The notes: generated from the sequence alone by a model not told the origin. DNA of 53,001 bases from Selenomonadaceae bacterium (GCA_017446845.1 JAFSOQ010000096.1:1-53001), one strand, 5' to 3'; counted from the first letter of the stretch, positions 34,492 through 43,357 are shown. A program made the numbers and translations.

Positions 34492-35307
34492 TTATTTTCC
34501 TCCTTGGACGTCCTGTTCAGCTTTGCGAATATCTTCGTTCATATCTTGTTTAAAGTTCAGCGCATGGAAATTATTTTTCTTCGGCAAATCCATTTTGAAA
34601 GCGTCGGTTTTATCGAATTGTACCTCGCCGCTCTTCAAATTCAAGTCGAGAACGTGCCCGCCGATTTTTTTATCAGCGGAAATAAAATGGAAGTGCCAGC
34701 CCGTCGAATTGAGCGAACTCATAAAATCGGGACAATACAAGCCGACAATCGTGCCGCTGATATTTTTGGGCGTAATTTCTTTTTGAGTTTTCAAAGCCTC
34801 AACGAGCGTCGGATAAGGTTCCTTAGCACCTGCCTCACTGCGAATCAAAATTTCATTGAACGTGCCGCTGACCTTAACCATATAAAAACTGTTGCGCCCG
34901 TGTTTATTGACGTGCTCGTTTAAAATTTTTTCAAAGGCGGCTTTGTCGGCAACGTTGCTGAGCTTGACGGAAAAATCTTTGTCAAAGAAAGTTACGTTGG
35001 AGAAGGGAACAGTTTCCTTGTCGCCCATGACGTTTATCTTTAAATCTTGATTCGCCTGATAGACAACACCGTCAAGAACAATCATTTCTCCGTTAAGCCC
35101 CTCGAAAGTGCCGATGCCGGTGTCACCGTGCGTTTTCAAATCCTTGACGCTGATTGAGCCGTCGAAGTAGCCCATTGCCAACGATTGGAGCAACGCGACT
35201 TGATAAATTGTCTCGCGGTCTTTTATTGGCGCGGGCGCGGCGGAAGTTGACGCCGTGTTGAAAAGCAAAGTTCCTGCCAAAAGGGTTACGCCTAAAAATT
35301 TTTTCAT
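34492..35307 (-). CDS. alsD: Exported alpha-acetolactate decarboxylase
   Basis: 271 residues from the ATG at 35307 (GGAGG 8 bases upstream). A signal peptide ([20 protein letters not shown], cleavage near SAA) precedes the family core: [47 protein letters not shown] and the zinc-binding [19 protein letters not shown]. It converts acetolactate to acetoin. Its stop is 1 base before the gatA start, so it is inserted in the gatC-gatA operon. The export signal and the location are unusual for a fermentation enzyme. Confidence 0.9.
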   Translation of the reverse strand: MKKFLGVTLLAGTLLFNTASTSAAPAPIKDRETIYQVALLQSLAMGYFDGSISVKDLKTHGDTGIGTFEGLNGEMIVLDGVVYQANQDLKINVMGDKETVPFSNVTFFDKDFSVKLSNVADKAAFEKILNEHVNKHGRNSFYMVKVSGTFNEILIRSEAGAKEPYPTLVEALKTQKEITPKNISGTIVGLYCPDFMSSLNSTGWHFHFISADKKIGGHVLDLNLKSGEVQFDKTDAFKMDLPKKNNFHALNFKQDMNEDIRKAEQDVQGGK

Positions 35308-35345
35308 GATAAAAACCTCCAAAAACTTCATTAAAACATTAAATA

Positions 35346-35636
35346 TTAAGCCTCCAAAACGCGCGGAACTTTAAAATATCCGTCTTCCTTAAGCGGCGCG
35401 TTCGACAGTGCAAGTTCTCTGTCCAGCGACGGTTTAACTTTGTCTTCGCGGAAAACATTTTGCATGGGCAGCGCGTAAGTCGTCGGCTCAATGTTCGTCG
35501 TGTCGAGTGCCTGCAAATTTTCCACGTAAGTTAAAATTTTGTTCAGCTGAAAAAGAACGTCCGCCGATTCTTCCTCGCGAATTTTCAGCCGTGACAAACT
35601 CGCTACCGTTTTAATGTCCTGTTCGCTTATTTTCAA
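35346..35636 (-). CDS. gatC: Asp-tRNA(Asn)/Glu-tRNA(Gln) amidotransferase subunit C
   Basis: 96 residues, TTG start after AGGAGG. GatC stabilises GatAB. Typical features are VASLSRLKI near residue 11-19, the helix LNKILTYVENLQALDT (~32-47), then PTTYALPMQNVFREDKV and the C-terminal GYFKVPRVLE. Length is normal. It starts 13 bases after mreD, so gatCA appears to be transcribed with mreBCD. Confidence 0.94.
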   Translation of the reverse strand: MKISEQDIKTVASLSRLKIREEESADVLFQLNKILTYVENLQALDTTNIEPTTYALPMQNVFREDKVKPSLDRELALSNAPLKEDGYFKVPRVLEA

Positions 35637-35648
35637 AATTTTTTCCTC

Positions 35649-36140
35649 CTAACGTCTTTTGGAAAGTTCGTTCAATGACAAAACCAATTTGTGCACGGGG
35701 TAGGCAAGGACGATTTGCATTATCGCCGCCGGCCAGAAGTCGACCTTCAAAAATTTTATCAAGTCGATTTGCCAACCCAGGAAAAATAAAAAAGTTATCG
35801 TTATGGCGAAGTGCAACGCCAGCGCGGGAATTGAACTTATCACGGGCAAAAGCGATTGATCGCGGAAAAGATTGACGGAAAATTTCCCGAAGATAATTCC
35901 TGCCGTCATATAGCTGAACATCGCCAAACCGAAATAACTTCCCGTAGTCGCGTCCTGCAAAAGTCCCGCCATAAATCCGAAACACGCGCCTTTTTCGTGA
36001 CCGCGCAGGAATGCAACCGAGACCGTCAGCAGCAACATTAAATTTGCGCTGAAACCGTCAAAACTCACGTAAGTCAGCAACGACGTCTGCAAGGCATAGC
36101 ACAGGACGAGCAGCATTGTCCACAGCCCGATAATCCTCAT
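35649..36140 (-). CDS. mreD: Rod shape-determining protein MreD
   Basis: 163 residues, ATG overlapping the mreC stop (ATGA), GAGGAGG upstream. Five or so transmembrane helices; conserved features LMLLLTVSVAFLRGHEKGACFGFMAGLLQD (~35-64, typical GxxxGFxxGLLxD) and a hydrophobic C-terminus. It is a membrane part of the elongasome with MreB, MreC, RodA and PBP2. Confidence 0.92.
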   Translation of the reverse strand: MRIIGLWTMLLVLCYALQTSLLTYVSFDGFSANLMLLLTVSVAFLRGHEKGACFGFMAGLLQDATTGSYFGLAMFSYMTAGIIFGKFSVNLFRDQSLLPVISSIPALALHFAITITFLFFLGWQIDLIKFLKVDFWPAAIMQIVLAYPVHKLVLSLNELSKRR

Positions 36141-37204
36141 CTGGTCGCCTCCTCGGCAGCGTAATCCTCCTGCGGAGGTTGTTGCGCATCTTCAGCGACG
36201 TAGCCGGCTTGTTGCAGTTGTTGCTGTTGAGCTTCTTGAACTTGCTGTTGAGCCTCTTGAATTTGTTGCTGAGCCTGCTGAAGTTTTTCAGCCGTCTCGT
36301 AAGGGTCGGTTTCGGTGCCGGGCGTTTGCGGCGGCGGTTGAATAGGTTCGGGCGGAGCTTCTCTCGACGCGACGATAACTGCCACGTCTTCCAACTTTTG
36401 GAAGTCAACCGAAGTATCAAGCACGCCGTATTCCAAAAGCCCGCCCTCCTCGTTGCGAACTTCAATGACTTTGCCGACGACAATTCCTTTCGGGTAGACG
36501 CCGCCGAAACCCGACGTGACGACCATATCATCAACTTTAACGTCGGAATCTTTCGGGATATTGACCATGCGCGGATGGCTCGGATTTTTTATATCGCCTT
36601 CGACGATTCCGGCAACTCGCGATTCGGGACGCTGAATCAATGTCCCGACGGACGAGCGCGGGTCAATAAGCAGCTGAACTTTCGACGAATTAACGCCCGC
36701 TTCCATGACATGTCCGACCAAACCCATTTCGGTGACGACCGCCATATTATTTGCCACGCCGTCCAAAGTGCCGCGATTAATTAAAATGACACTCGACCAA
36801 GATGCCGACTCGCGACCGATAACACTTGCCGCAACCAAATCGAATTGAATTGCCGCCTGCTTGTAACCGAGCAAATTTCTAAGCCGCTGGTTTTCAGAGG
36901 CGTATTCACTCGCCGTCAAGTTTTGCGCCCGTAAAATTTCTACTTCCTCGCGCAGTAATTTATTTTGTTCGTGGAGATGAGAAATTTCTTGCACGGTATT
37001 TTTTATGAACGTCAACTGACTGCCCGCCCAAGAAAATACTCTTTGGAACGGAGAAGTAATCATCATGATAACGCCGTTGGTTGCCCGCGTATTGAACTTG
37101 CCGCGCGCCGCAAAAAATACTCAACAAAACACGCTGATAAAAACAAAAATCAGCGCGATAATTTTTTTTCCGGTCTGTTTTTCTTTGCGAAGTTTATTAC
37201 TCAT
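36137..37204 (-). pseudogene. mreC: mreC with an in-frame TGA in the transmembrane segment
   Basis: The natural start is the ATG at 37204, overlapping the mreB stop (ATGA). The frame reads [27 protein letters not shown], then TGA at codon 28 (37123-37121), then VFFAARGKFNTR and on through the full MreC periplasmic domain to 36137. Downstream are a coiled coil (~70-110), the two beta-barrel domains (INRGTLDGV, LIDPRSSVGTLIQ, VTSGFGGVYPKGIVVG) and a long Gln-rich tail. Everything but this codon is intact. Restart at ATG-ATG (37066/37063) lacks a ribosome site and would give an unanchored protein. It may be a nonsense mutation, readthrough or a sequencing error. Confidence 0.88.
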
Positions 37205-38241
37205 TGTCTCAGCTTTTTGGGTGTCATGACGACTCGTTTAAGCAAATTCATATTTTCGAGAGATTTACCGGTGCCCTCGCCCACACAACTTAACGCGTCG
37301 TCGGCAACGATTACCGGCATACCCGTTTCCTTTGAAATTAATTTGTCGAGATTTGCAAGCAATGCGCCGCCGCCGGTCATCATGATTCCATGATCCATGA
37401 CGTCCGCCGCCAATTCGGGCGGAGTTCTTTCGAGCGTGCCTTTAACCGCGTCGACAATTTTAAAAATCGGGTCACCCAATGCCTCGCGAATTTCACTCGA
37501 TTTAACTTCAACAGTCTTGGGCAAGCCGCTTAACAAGTCACGTCCGCGAATCGTCATGGATTTATCCTTGTCAGGCGTGATAATCGCGGTGCCGATATTA
37601 ATTTTAATTTCCTCGGCGGTGCGCTCGCCAATCATCAAATTATAAAGGCGTCTTATGTATTGAATAATCGACGAATCCATTTCATCGCCGCCGACACGAA
37701 TCGATTTGCTGACGACAATGCCGCCCAAAGATATAACTGCAATTTCGGTGGTGCCGCCGCCAATGTCGACGACCATATTGCCCGTAGCCTCTTCGACGGG
37801 AAGTCCCGCGCCGATTGCCGCAGCCATCGGTTCTTCGATTAAGTAAGCCTCACGAGCACCGGCTTGCGTTGCCGCGTCGATAACCGCACGCTTTTCAACT
37901 TCCGTGACACCCGAAGGAACTCCGACGACGACGCGCGGGCGCACGAACGATTTTGAATTCATTGCCTTGCGAATAAAATATCTGAGCATTGCTTGAGTAA
38001 CGTCAAAATCGGCAATGACTCCGTCTTTGAGCGGGCGAATTGCAATAATATTTCCGGGCGTTCGTCCAATCATTTGCTTTGCCTCTTCGCCCACGGCAAG
38101 CACGTCGCCCGTATCACTTTTTATCGCTACGACCGAAGGTTCACGCAGGACAATCCCACGACCCTTGACGTGCACCAGAGTATTTGCCGTTCCCAGGTCT
38201 ATTCCCATGTCGTGCGAAAGACTGCCAAAAAAACCCCACAT
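37201..38241 (-). CDS. mreB: Cell-shape actin homologue MreB
   Basis: 346 residues from the ATG at 38241 (AAGGGAGC upstream); an in-frame extension to 38301 lies before that site. MreB filaments organise lateral wall synthesis. Actin-fold motifs: phosphate 1 [15 protein letters not shown] (~11-25), connect/phosphate 2 [15 protein letters not shown] (~160), adenosine loop [12 protein letters not shown] (~287). Length is normal. It is the first gene of mreBCD-gatC-alsD-gatA, with a promoter at 38300. Confidence 0.97.
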   Translation of the reverse strand: MWGFFGSLSHDMGIDLGTANTLVHVKGRGIVLREPSVVAIKSDTGDVLAVGEEAKQMIGRTPGNIIAIRPLKDGVIADFDVTQAMLRYFIRKAMNSKSFVRPRVVVGVPSGVTEVEKRAVIDAATQAGAREAYLIEEPMAAAIGAGLPVEEATGNMVVDIGGGTTEIAVISLGGIVVSKSIRVGGDEMDSSIIQYIRRLYNLMIGERTAEEIKINIGTAIITPDKDKSMTIRGRDLLSGLPKTVEVKSSEIREALGDPIFKIVDAVKGTLERTPPELAADVMDHGIMMTGGGALLANLDKLISKETGMPVIVADDALSCVGEGTGKSLENMNLLKRVVMTPKKLRQ

Positions 38242-38299
38242 CTGAAAGATTGCTCCCTTCCTTTGGTTAAAAAATTTTTTGCCTGCGCTAAGCGAAAAC

Positions 38300-38327
38300 A
38301 TTTTATCATACTTTTTACACTTTGCAA
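38300..38327 (-). promoter_or_regulatory. Promoter of the mreB operon
   Basis: On the minus strand TTGCAA (38327-38322), 16-base spacer, TAAAAT (38305-38300), 59 bases before the mreB start. The same TTGCAA hexamer and 16-base spacer occur in the two promoters at 7.0-7.4 kb. Confidence 0.7.
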
Positions 38328-38455
38328 CCTGCTTTTAAAAAGTGACTGAACATAATAAATTACAGAATAAAAAATAAAAAAAGAGCTTGATGCTCGAAAA
38401 ATTTGAAACGGAATTTTTTATGTAGCGAATGAAGATATTTGCACTCGTTACGGTT

Positions 38456-38695
38456 TCATTTAATAAAGTTCAGATAAATTGCCAGCAAAATCAATCCGGG
38501 CACGCCGAAAACGCCGACAATCAGCGCGTGAATAAAAGTTATTTTTATCATGAGTATTCCCGTCAAGTTCACAAGATAAAGAATCGCCGCGCCGATTATG
38601 CTGTTCCAAATTATTTTGAAGGGCAGCTCGATAAAAAATTTCAACGCGGTAATTATCAGCAAGCCCGCGATTAATCCGACACCAATTTCAATCAT
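38456..38695 (-). CDS. BofA family protein (pro-sigmaK processing inhibitor-like)
   Basis: 79 residues from the ATG at 38695 (GAGGAG about 10 bases upstream). Two or three membrane helices with the BofA pattern: GLIAGLLIITALKF, then IIWNSIIGAAILYLVNLTG, and the conserved C-terminus ALIVGVFGVPGLILLAIY. In sporulating Firmicutes BofA holds the SpoIVFB protease inactive in the forespore outer membrane. No other sporulation gene is in the window, and the family also occurs in non-sporulating Negativicutes, so sporulation should not be inferred. Confidence 0.85.
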   Translation of the reverse strand: MIEIGVGLIAGLLIITALKFFIELPFKIIWNSIIGAAILYLVNLTGILMIKITFIHALIVGVFGVPGLILLAIYLNFIK

Positions 38696-38762
38696 AGCGA
38701 TAAAACTCCTCTTGAAAAAATTTTTTGTGATTCTACAACGCGATAAGAAATTTTTCAAGGCG

Positions 38763-38792
38763 TTGCAGAAAATAGTTGATACCTGTTATAAT
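38763..38792 (+). promoter_or_regulatory. Promoter of the envelope gene pair at 38828
   Basis: TTGCAG (38763-38768), 18-base spacer, TATAAT (38787-38792), 35 bases before the ATG. Confidence 0.6.
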
Positions 38793-38827
38793 TCGGATTA
38801 GAAAATTTAAACGCGGAGGGAATTGAG

Positions 38828-40063
38828 ATGAGTTGGAAGAAAATTTTTTGCGGGGCACTGGCGGCGTCGATGATTTTTTCCGCGTCAGTCTTGGCGGCAC
38901 CTGAAGATTCAGCCAATGCCAAGCTCGCAAAGATTGAAACTGATACTTACGGCACGGAACAGAGCGGCGCGCTCCTGGACAGAATCAGCCGCCTTGAAAA
39001 AAGTTACAGCGGTCAAAATATGACAGGCAACATGAACGCCCGAATCGATGCGATTTACAACGTGCTTTACGAAAATGAGACAAACCCCGGCATTTTGGCG
39101 AAAGTCAATGCTCTGGAATGGAATATCGACCACGAAGTTCAAAAGGGCGGAATCGACAGAAGGCTTGAGGTATTGGAAAATAAAATCTTGGGCAAGACGA
39201 GCGACGAAAATTTTAACGACAGAATTCGCGCACTTGCCAAAGCATCTTACGGCGAAGAAATTTTGCCGATAACTACAATTTCAGTTCCCGCCGATACTCT
39301 GATAAAAGTTGCGACGACCGTTCCTGTCGGCTCGAAAACTTTGCAGGAAGGCGACACAATTCCGATTGAAGTCGTCGAGGACGTTTATATTGACGGCACT
39401 TTGGTTTTTGCGCGTGGCTTGAGCGGGGAAGGCACAGTTATAAATGTCCGCCGCGCAAAAAATATTTTCAGCAACGGGAAAATCGAAGCGGACTTCAACA
39501 AGCTCAAGGCGATTGACGGGCAGGACGTCGACACTTACACGGGTGTTGAGGCTGTCGACGCCATGACTGCCGATTCAATGGCTCGCGGTCTGAGTTTGCT
39601 CGGACAAACTTTTTCGGGCAAGAATAAAGAGATTGAAGAAGTTTTGGTTCGCGGAAAAAATATCGACCTGCCGTCGGGCGTCGAACTGTATGTTCAGATT
39701 AAAACGCCGATAGTTGTTTACGGCGTGAAGCAATCTACGGGAATCAGCAGACCGACCCTTGAGAGCAACGAAGTTGAAACGGCTCCGCTGCCCGAAACGC
39801 AACCGACAACACTTGAGCCGAAACCAGAAACAAAACAGCCCGAATCGGGACTTTTGCCCGACGAAATGACTGCAACACCGCCGTCCGCCGAAGAACCTGC
39901 GCCCAAAGTTGAACAACCGCCTGCCGATGATTCGATAATTGTGCAAGTTGACCCCGACCCGCCCGCGCCGCCTAAAGAATCACCTGCCGAGCCGCGTCAC
40001 GAAGAGGGAAAAAATCTTGACGGTCATGACGGAGAAATTATAGAAATTTTTGATGAGGACTGA
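38828..40063 (+). CDS. Periplasmic protein of unknown function upstream of the LptD-like gene
   Basis: 411 residues, ATG with CGGAGGGAA upstream. A signal peptide (MSWKKIFCGALAASMIFSAS, cleavage near VLA-APE) is followed by helical repeats (~25-140: repeated LAKIE, RISRLEKS, NARIDAIYNVL, ALEWNID, RRLEVLENKILG). A beta-rich domain follows (~150-300: TTVPVGSKTLQEGDTIPIEV, GTLVFARGLSGEGTV). The C-terminal ~90 residues are a Pro/Glu-rich tail. The middle may be a SAF- or translocation-type beta fold. It is co-transcribed with the LptD-like gene (2-base gap), which suggests an outer-membrane role. Confidence 0.8.
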   Translation: MSWKKIFCGALAASMIFSASVLAAPEDSANAKLAKIETDTYGTEQSGALLDRISRLEKSYSGQNMTGNMNARIDAIYNVLYENETNPGILAKVNALEWNIDHEVQKGGIDRRLEVLENKILGKTSDENFNDRIRALAKASYGEEILPITTISVPADTLIKVATTVPVGSKTLQEGDTIPIEVVEDVYIDGTLVFARGLSGEGTVINVRRAKNIFSNGKIEADFNKLKAIDGQDVDTYTGVEAVDAMTADSMARGLSLLGQTFSGKNKEIEEVLVRGKNIDLPSGVELYVQIKTPIVVYGVKQSTGISRPTLESNEVETAPLPETQPTTLEPKPETKQPESGLLPDEMTATPPSAEEPAPKVEQPPADDSIIVQVDPDPPAPPKESPAEPRHEEGKNLDGHDGEIIEIFDED

Positions 40064-40065
40064 CG

Positions 40066-41589
40066 ATGAAAAAATTTTTAGGCGTCGTATGTGCCGCGCT
40101 GTTCATGACTTCGACGGCGGAGGCAGTTTACGAGGCAAAATCCGACACGGGCACGGAAATTTTTGACTACATAGAAAATCGGCGGCGCGAGACTCGTGAA
40201 CAACAACTGACCGAAGAACAGGAAAAATTACTTGCCGACATTGAAAAAGCTAAGGAAGAACTTCCGCACGAATACAAAGAGGGCGACCCAATCCCCGCCG
40301 TGTTCGAGGGCGATGATTTGGTTTACTATTCGGGCAGCGGCGAATTTATCGCTACGGGCAAGGTTGATATTATCCAGCTTGACGGTTATCGTTTCCAAAG
40401 CGAAGAGGCTAAAGGCAACGTCAAGCAGCAATTTGTTCGCGTCGACGATAAAGCGCACGTCCTGCAGCTGACGGAAGGTGCACCGCGTGTCACTCTTGAC
40501 GGCTACAAAACTTATTACAACTACGGCACGAAAACCGGAACTATGGAATCGGCTAACGGCAAGATGGGCGAGTACTACTTGACGGGCAAGCGATTTGAAT
40601 TTTATCCCGACCACATCGTTGTTTACAACGCCACGCAGACAAAATGCGGCGCGAAGGCTCCCGATTATCACTTGAGCGCGGAGCGTATGGAAATTTGGCC
40701 GGAACAAGTTGTCCGCATGTATAACGTTCAGTTTTGGATTAAAAATAAAATTGTCGGCACCAAAGATTATGAGGAGCGGCAACTCGGCGAGAAGGGCAAA
40801 AATTATTTTCCGCGCGTCGGCTACAATTCTGACCACGGAGTTTACGTTCGCGACAATTTTAAAATTCCGCTGATGAGTCATTTGGATTTGCTTATCGGAG
40901 CATACGTCGAGACCAAACACGGCTTCCGAAGCAACGCCGAAATTTTTTACGGCAATCGCGAGCTTAATGCGGCTGTCAGATACGGTTTCTACGATGACAG
41001 CGATGATAAATGGATTCAGAAAGAGCCGTCGCTTGATATTTGGTATGAAAAACATTTTGAAGGCTTGCCGCTTGCCTATCGAATAGAGGGCGAAGTCGGA
41101 CATTGGCGGCAAAATTCGGTTGCCAGCACGCATCAAGAATACGAGTTTAATTTATATCACGACCCGATTGCTTTGGGGAAATATATTTTGTTCCTCAACA
41201 CGGGCTACAGAATCACAAAGGACGACGTTAAAAACTCCAAGAGAGGAAATACGAAGGTCAACGGCTCCAATTACGATTTGTTGCTTGCCAGGGAATTCGA
41301 CAACAGGACAGCGGCTTACGTCGGCTATTCCTACGATAAAAATAACTCCAAAAATTCTGTTTTCGATTTTAATAGGGATGATTACTCCAGAAAGTTTCAA
41401 GCGGGTGTGAGTTATTGGTTGACGCCCAAAGACCGTGTTGTTATCGGTGTGAAGTGGAATGCCGATAATCATTCGGTCGAGGACGTGGATTATTATTGGT
41501 ATCATGATTTGCATTGTTCGCAGGCGGTTGTTCGTTGGCGCGGCAAGCGCAGTAAATTGGAAGTGCATTGGGAGTTCGTGCCCTGGTAA
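40066..41589 (+). CDS. LptD-like outer-membrane beta-barrel protein
   Basis: 507 residues. A signal peptide (MKKFLGVVCAALFMTSTAEA) is followed by a coiled segment (~40-70), then an OstA/LptA-type beta-jellyroll (~80-240: VYYSGSGEFIATGKVDIIQLDGYRFQ is typical). A C-terminal barrel of alternating strands ends in Trp (EFVPW). It is shorter than proteobacterial LptD (~780). LptD inserts lipopolysaccharide into the outer leaflet; the short form with fused jellyroll is known in Negativicutes. The separate lptE and lptA are not seen here. Confidence 0.8.
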   Translation: MKKFLGVVCAALFMTSTAEAVYEAKSDTGTEIFDYIENRRRETREQQLTEEQEKLLADIEKAKEELPHEYKEGDPIPAVFEGDDLVYYSGSGEFIATGKVDIIQLDGYRFQSEEAKGNVKQQFVRVDDKAHVLQLTEGAPRVTLDGYKTYYNYGTKTGTMESANGKMGEYYLTGKRFEFYPDHIVVYNATQTKCGAKAPDYHLSAERMEIWPEQVVRMYNVQFWIKNKIVGTKDYEERQLGEKGKNYFPRVGYNSDHGVYVRDNFKIPLMSHLDLLIGAYVETKHGFRSNAEIFYGNRELNAAVRYGFYDDSDDKWIQKEPSLDIWYEKHFEGLPLAYRIEGEVGHWRQNSVASTHQEYEFNLYHDPIALGKYILFLNTGYRITKDDVKNSKRGNTKVNGSNYDLLLAREFDNRTAAYVGYSYDKNNSKNSVFDFNRDDYSRKFQAGVSYWLTPKDRVVIGVKWNADNHSVEDVDYYWYHDLHCSQAVVRWRGKRSKLEVHWEFVPW

Positions 41590-41753
41590 GTCGCTTTAAA
41601 AGCGACGGAACAGCGGTCGCGCCGTGCGTTGTAAAAATTTTAACTATGTCGCCGCGACGGAAGCAACGTGACGTTGCATCCAGCGGTCGCGCCGTGCGTT
41701 GTAAAAATTTTAACTATGTCGCCGCGCCGGAACGCAACGCTGCGCATTGCTAG
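41590..41753 (+). repeat. Dispersed repeat copy C with internal 70-bp tandem duplication
   Basis: It begins one base after the LptD-like stop: GTCGCTTTAAAAGCGAC, then a 46-base unit (41611-41656: CAGCGGTCGCGCCGTGC, GTTGTAAAAATTTTAACTAT, GTCGCCGCG). A hairpin GCAACG-TGA-CGTTGC follows, then the same 46-base unit again without change (41681-41726), then hairpin GCAACGCTGCGCATTGC and CTAG. Confidence 0.9.
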
Positions 41754-41759
41754 CCTAAT

Positions 41760-41786
41760 CGTTCCCAACTCCTAAATCCTAACACG
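41760..41786. repeat. Short heptamer cluster upstream of the GT39 gene
   Basis: AACTCCTAAATCCTAAC, two or three inverted copies of the TTTAGGA/TTAGGAG unit, directly after dispersed repeat copy C. Confidence 0.65.
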
Positions 41787-41805
41787 TTTAAAGGAAAAAT
41801 TTTTT

Positions 41806-43293
41806 ATGATTAATGTTGGTTACTTATTTATTGCTGCACTGATTTTATTTTTTATGGGCGGTTGGCTCTTCCCGATAACCGACCCGACAGAATCCGTCTA
41901 CGCGCTCACGGCAAAGGAAATGCTCGCGGCAGATGATTGGCTGTCGCCGCGCATTTATGGTGATTTTTGGTTCGACAAGCCGATTATGTTTTATTGGGAA
42001 CTTTTAATCGCGTATAAAATTTTCGGCGTCAATGAATTCGCGTCGAGATTTTTTCCTGCTGTCTTCGCGACGCTCGGACTTTTTATGACTTACTTTTTCG
42101 GCGCAAAACTCTACGGAAAAAAAATCGGATTCGCGGCGGCGATAATCCTTGCGACTTCGCTGGAGTATTGGTACATTGCGCACGCCGTCATTACCGATAT
42201 GACATTGCTGCTGATGTTCTCAATCACGCTGATTAGTTTTTATCTCGGCTACCGCGCAGATAATCCGCGACTTTATTTAATTTCGTTCGCGGCGTCGGGC
42301 GTGGCTGTCTTGACAAAAGGTCCAATCGGATTTTTTTTGCCCGGACTCATAATCTTAATTTTTTTGGCTTGGCAGGACGACTTGCTCCACTTGAAAAAAC
42401 TTTTCCGCGTGAAAAATTTTTTACTGTTCGCGGCGGTAATTTCAATCTGGTATTTGCCCATGACTTTTATTCACGGCGTGGAGTTCTTAGAAAATTTTTT
42501 GGGCGTTCATAATTTCTTGCGGGCGACGGTCTCGGAATATCCTCAAACCAATGTTTGGTATTACTACCTTTTAATTTCGTTGATAGGATTTTTCCCGTGG
42601 TCAATCCTGCTGATTTTCGGCGCGATAAAAAATTTCAAACGTTTGCCGACACTCGACACGCCCGAAAAATTTTTACTCGTCTGGGCTTTAACCGTCGTGA
42701 TTTTCTTCCAACTGTGCGCGACGAAATATGTAACCTACACACTGCCCGCGATGGTTCCCGCCGTAATTTTAATCGCAAAATATTTCGTCAACCGTTGGAA
42801 AATTTTTATCCGCGCGGCGACGAGCTTATTGATAATTTATCCGTTGTTTATGTTTTTGGTGGCGTTGCCTCTCGCCGAAGACAATTCGGGACGAAACGAG
42901 GCTGAATTACTTTCTATGCTAATCAACGATAAAACTTGCGTCGTAAGTTATAACAAAGTTTATCCGGCGTCGCTGGTCTTCTACACCGACGAGAAAATTT
43001 ATCGGCTTGAAACCAAAGAAAACTTTGATAAATTTAAACCGCAGAAAATGTCGTGGACGAGTAAAAATGTTATGCCGTTCATGACCTTTGAAAAATTGCC
43101 CGCCGATAAAAAAATTTTGGCGGTCGTCAATGTCAATTACACGAAAAGTTTTCTCGACAATGCGCCCGGCAAATGGAAAGTTGTTGGCGAAATTCCACAC
43201 AGCACCTTTGAAATTCTGATTGAAAATATTTTCTACGGGCGCGAACGTCAAAAATTTAAATCTAAAATTTATCAGCGAGTACCAATCAGATAA
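41806..43293 (+). CDS. GT39-family membrane glycosyltransferase (ArnT-like)
   Basis: 495 residues. About ten to twelve transmembrane helices and a C-terminal soluble domain (~380-495). The first periplasmic loop shows ITDPTESVYALTAKEML (Asp-x-x-Glu, as in ArnT/PMT enzymes), then YGDFWFDKPIMFYW (~55-68). It would transfer a lipid-linked sugar to a surface acceptor such as lipid A or a protein in the periplasm. The start ATG is preceded by AAAGGAAAAA. It opens a run of surface sugar genes. Confidence 0.88.
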   Translation: MINVGYLFIAALILFFMGGWLFPITDPTESVYALTAKEMLAADDWLSPRIYGDFWFDKPIMFYWELLIAYKIFGVNEFASRFFPAVFATLGLFMTYFFGAKLYGKKIGFAAAIILATSLEYWYIAHAVITDMTLLLMFSITLISFYLGYRADNPRLYLISFAASGVAVLTKGPIGFFLPGLIILIFLAWQDDLLHLKKLFRVKNFLLFAAVISIWYLPMTFIHGVEFLENFLGVHNFLRATVSEYPQTNVWYYYLLISLIGFFPWSILLIFGAIKNFKRLPTLDTPEKFLLVWALTVVIFFQLCATKYVTYTLPAMVPAVILIAKYFVNRWKIFIRAATSLLIIYPLFMFLVALPLAEDNSGRNEAELLSMLINDKTCVVSYNKVYPASLVFYTDEKIYRLETKENFDKFKPQKMSWTSKNVMPFMTFEKLPADKKILAVVNVNYTKSFLDNAPGKWKVVGEIPHSTFEILIENIFYGRERQKFKSKIYQRVPIR

Positions 43294-43346
43294 AAAAGTT
43301 TTTTACGGGCGCGAATATCATAAGTTAAAATCTAAAATTTTTCGGA
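43229..43346. repeat. Tandem duplication at the 3' end of the GT39 gene
   Basis: TTTTCTACGGGCGCGAACGT... (43229-43275) recurs as TTTTTTACGGGCGCGAATAT... (43300-43346), about 47 bases at a 71-base period with some substitutions. The first copy encodes the last residues of the GT39 protein; the second is untranslated and supplies the ribosome site region of the next gene. Confidence 0.85.
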
Positions 43347-43357
43347 GGGAAAATTAA

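Noticed and set aside
36137..37204. Selenocysteine at the mreC TGA
   Set aside because: MreC is not a redox protein, the codon is in a membrane helix, and I see no SECIS-like hairpin directly after it. Left only as a check.
38456..38695. BofA as evidence that the organism forms spores
   Set aside because: BofA-like genes occur in non-sporulating Negativicutes, and no other sporulation gene is in the window.
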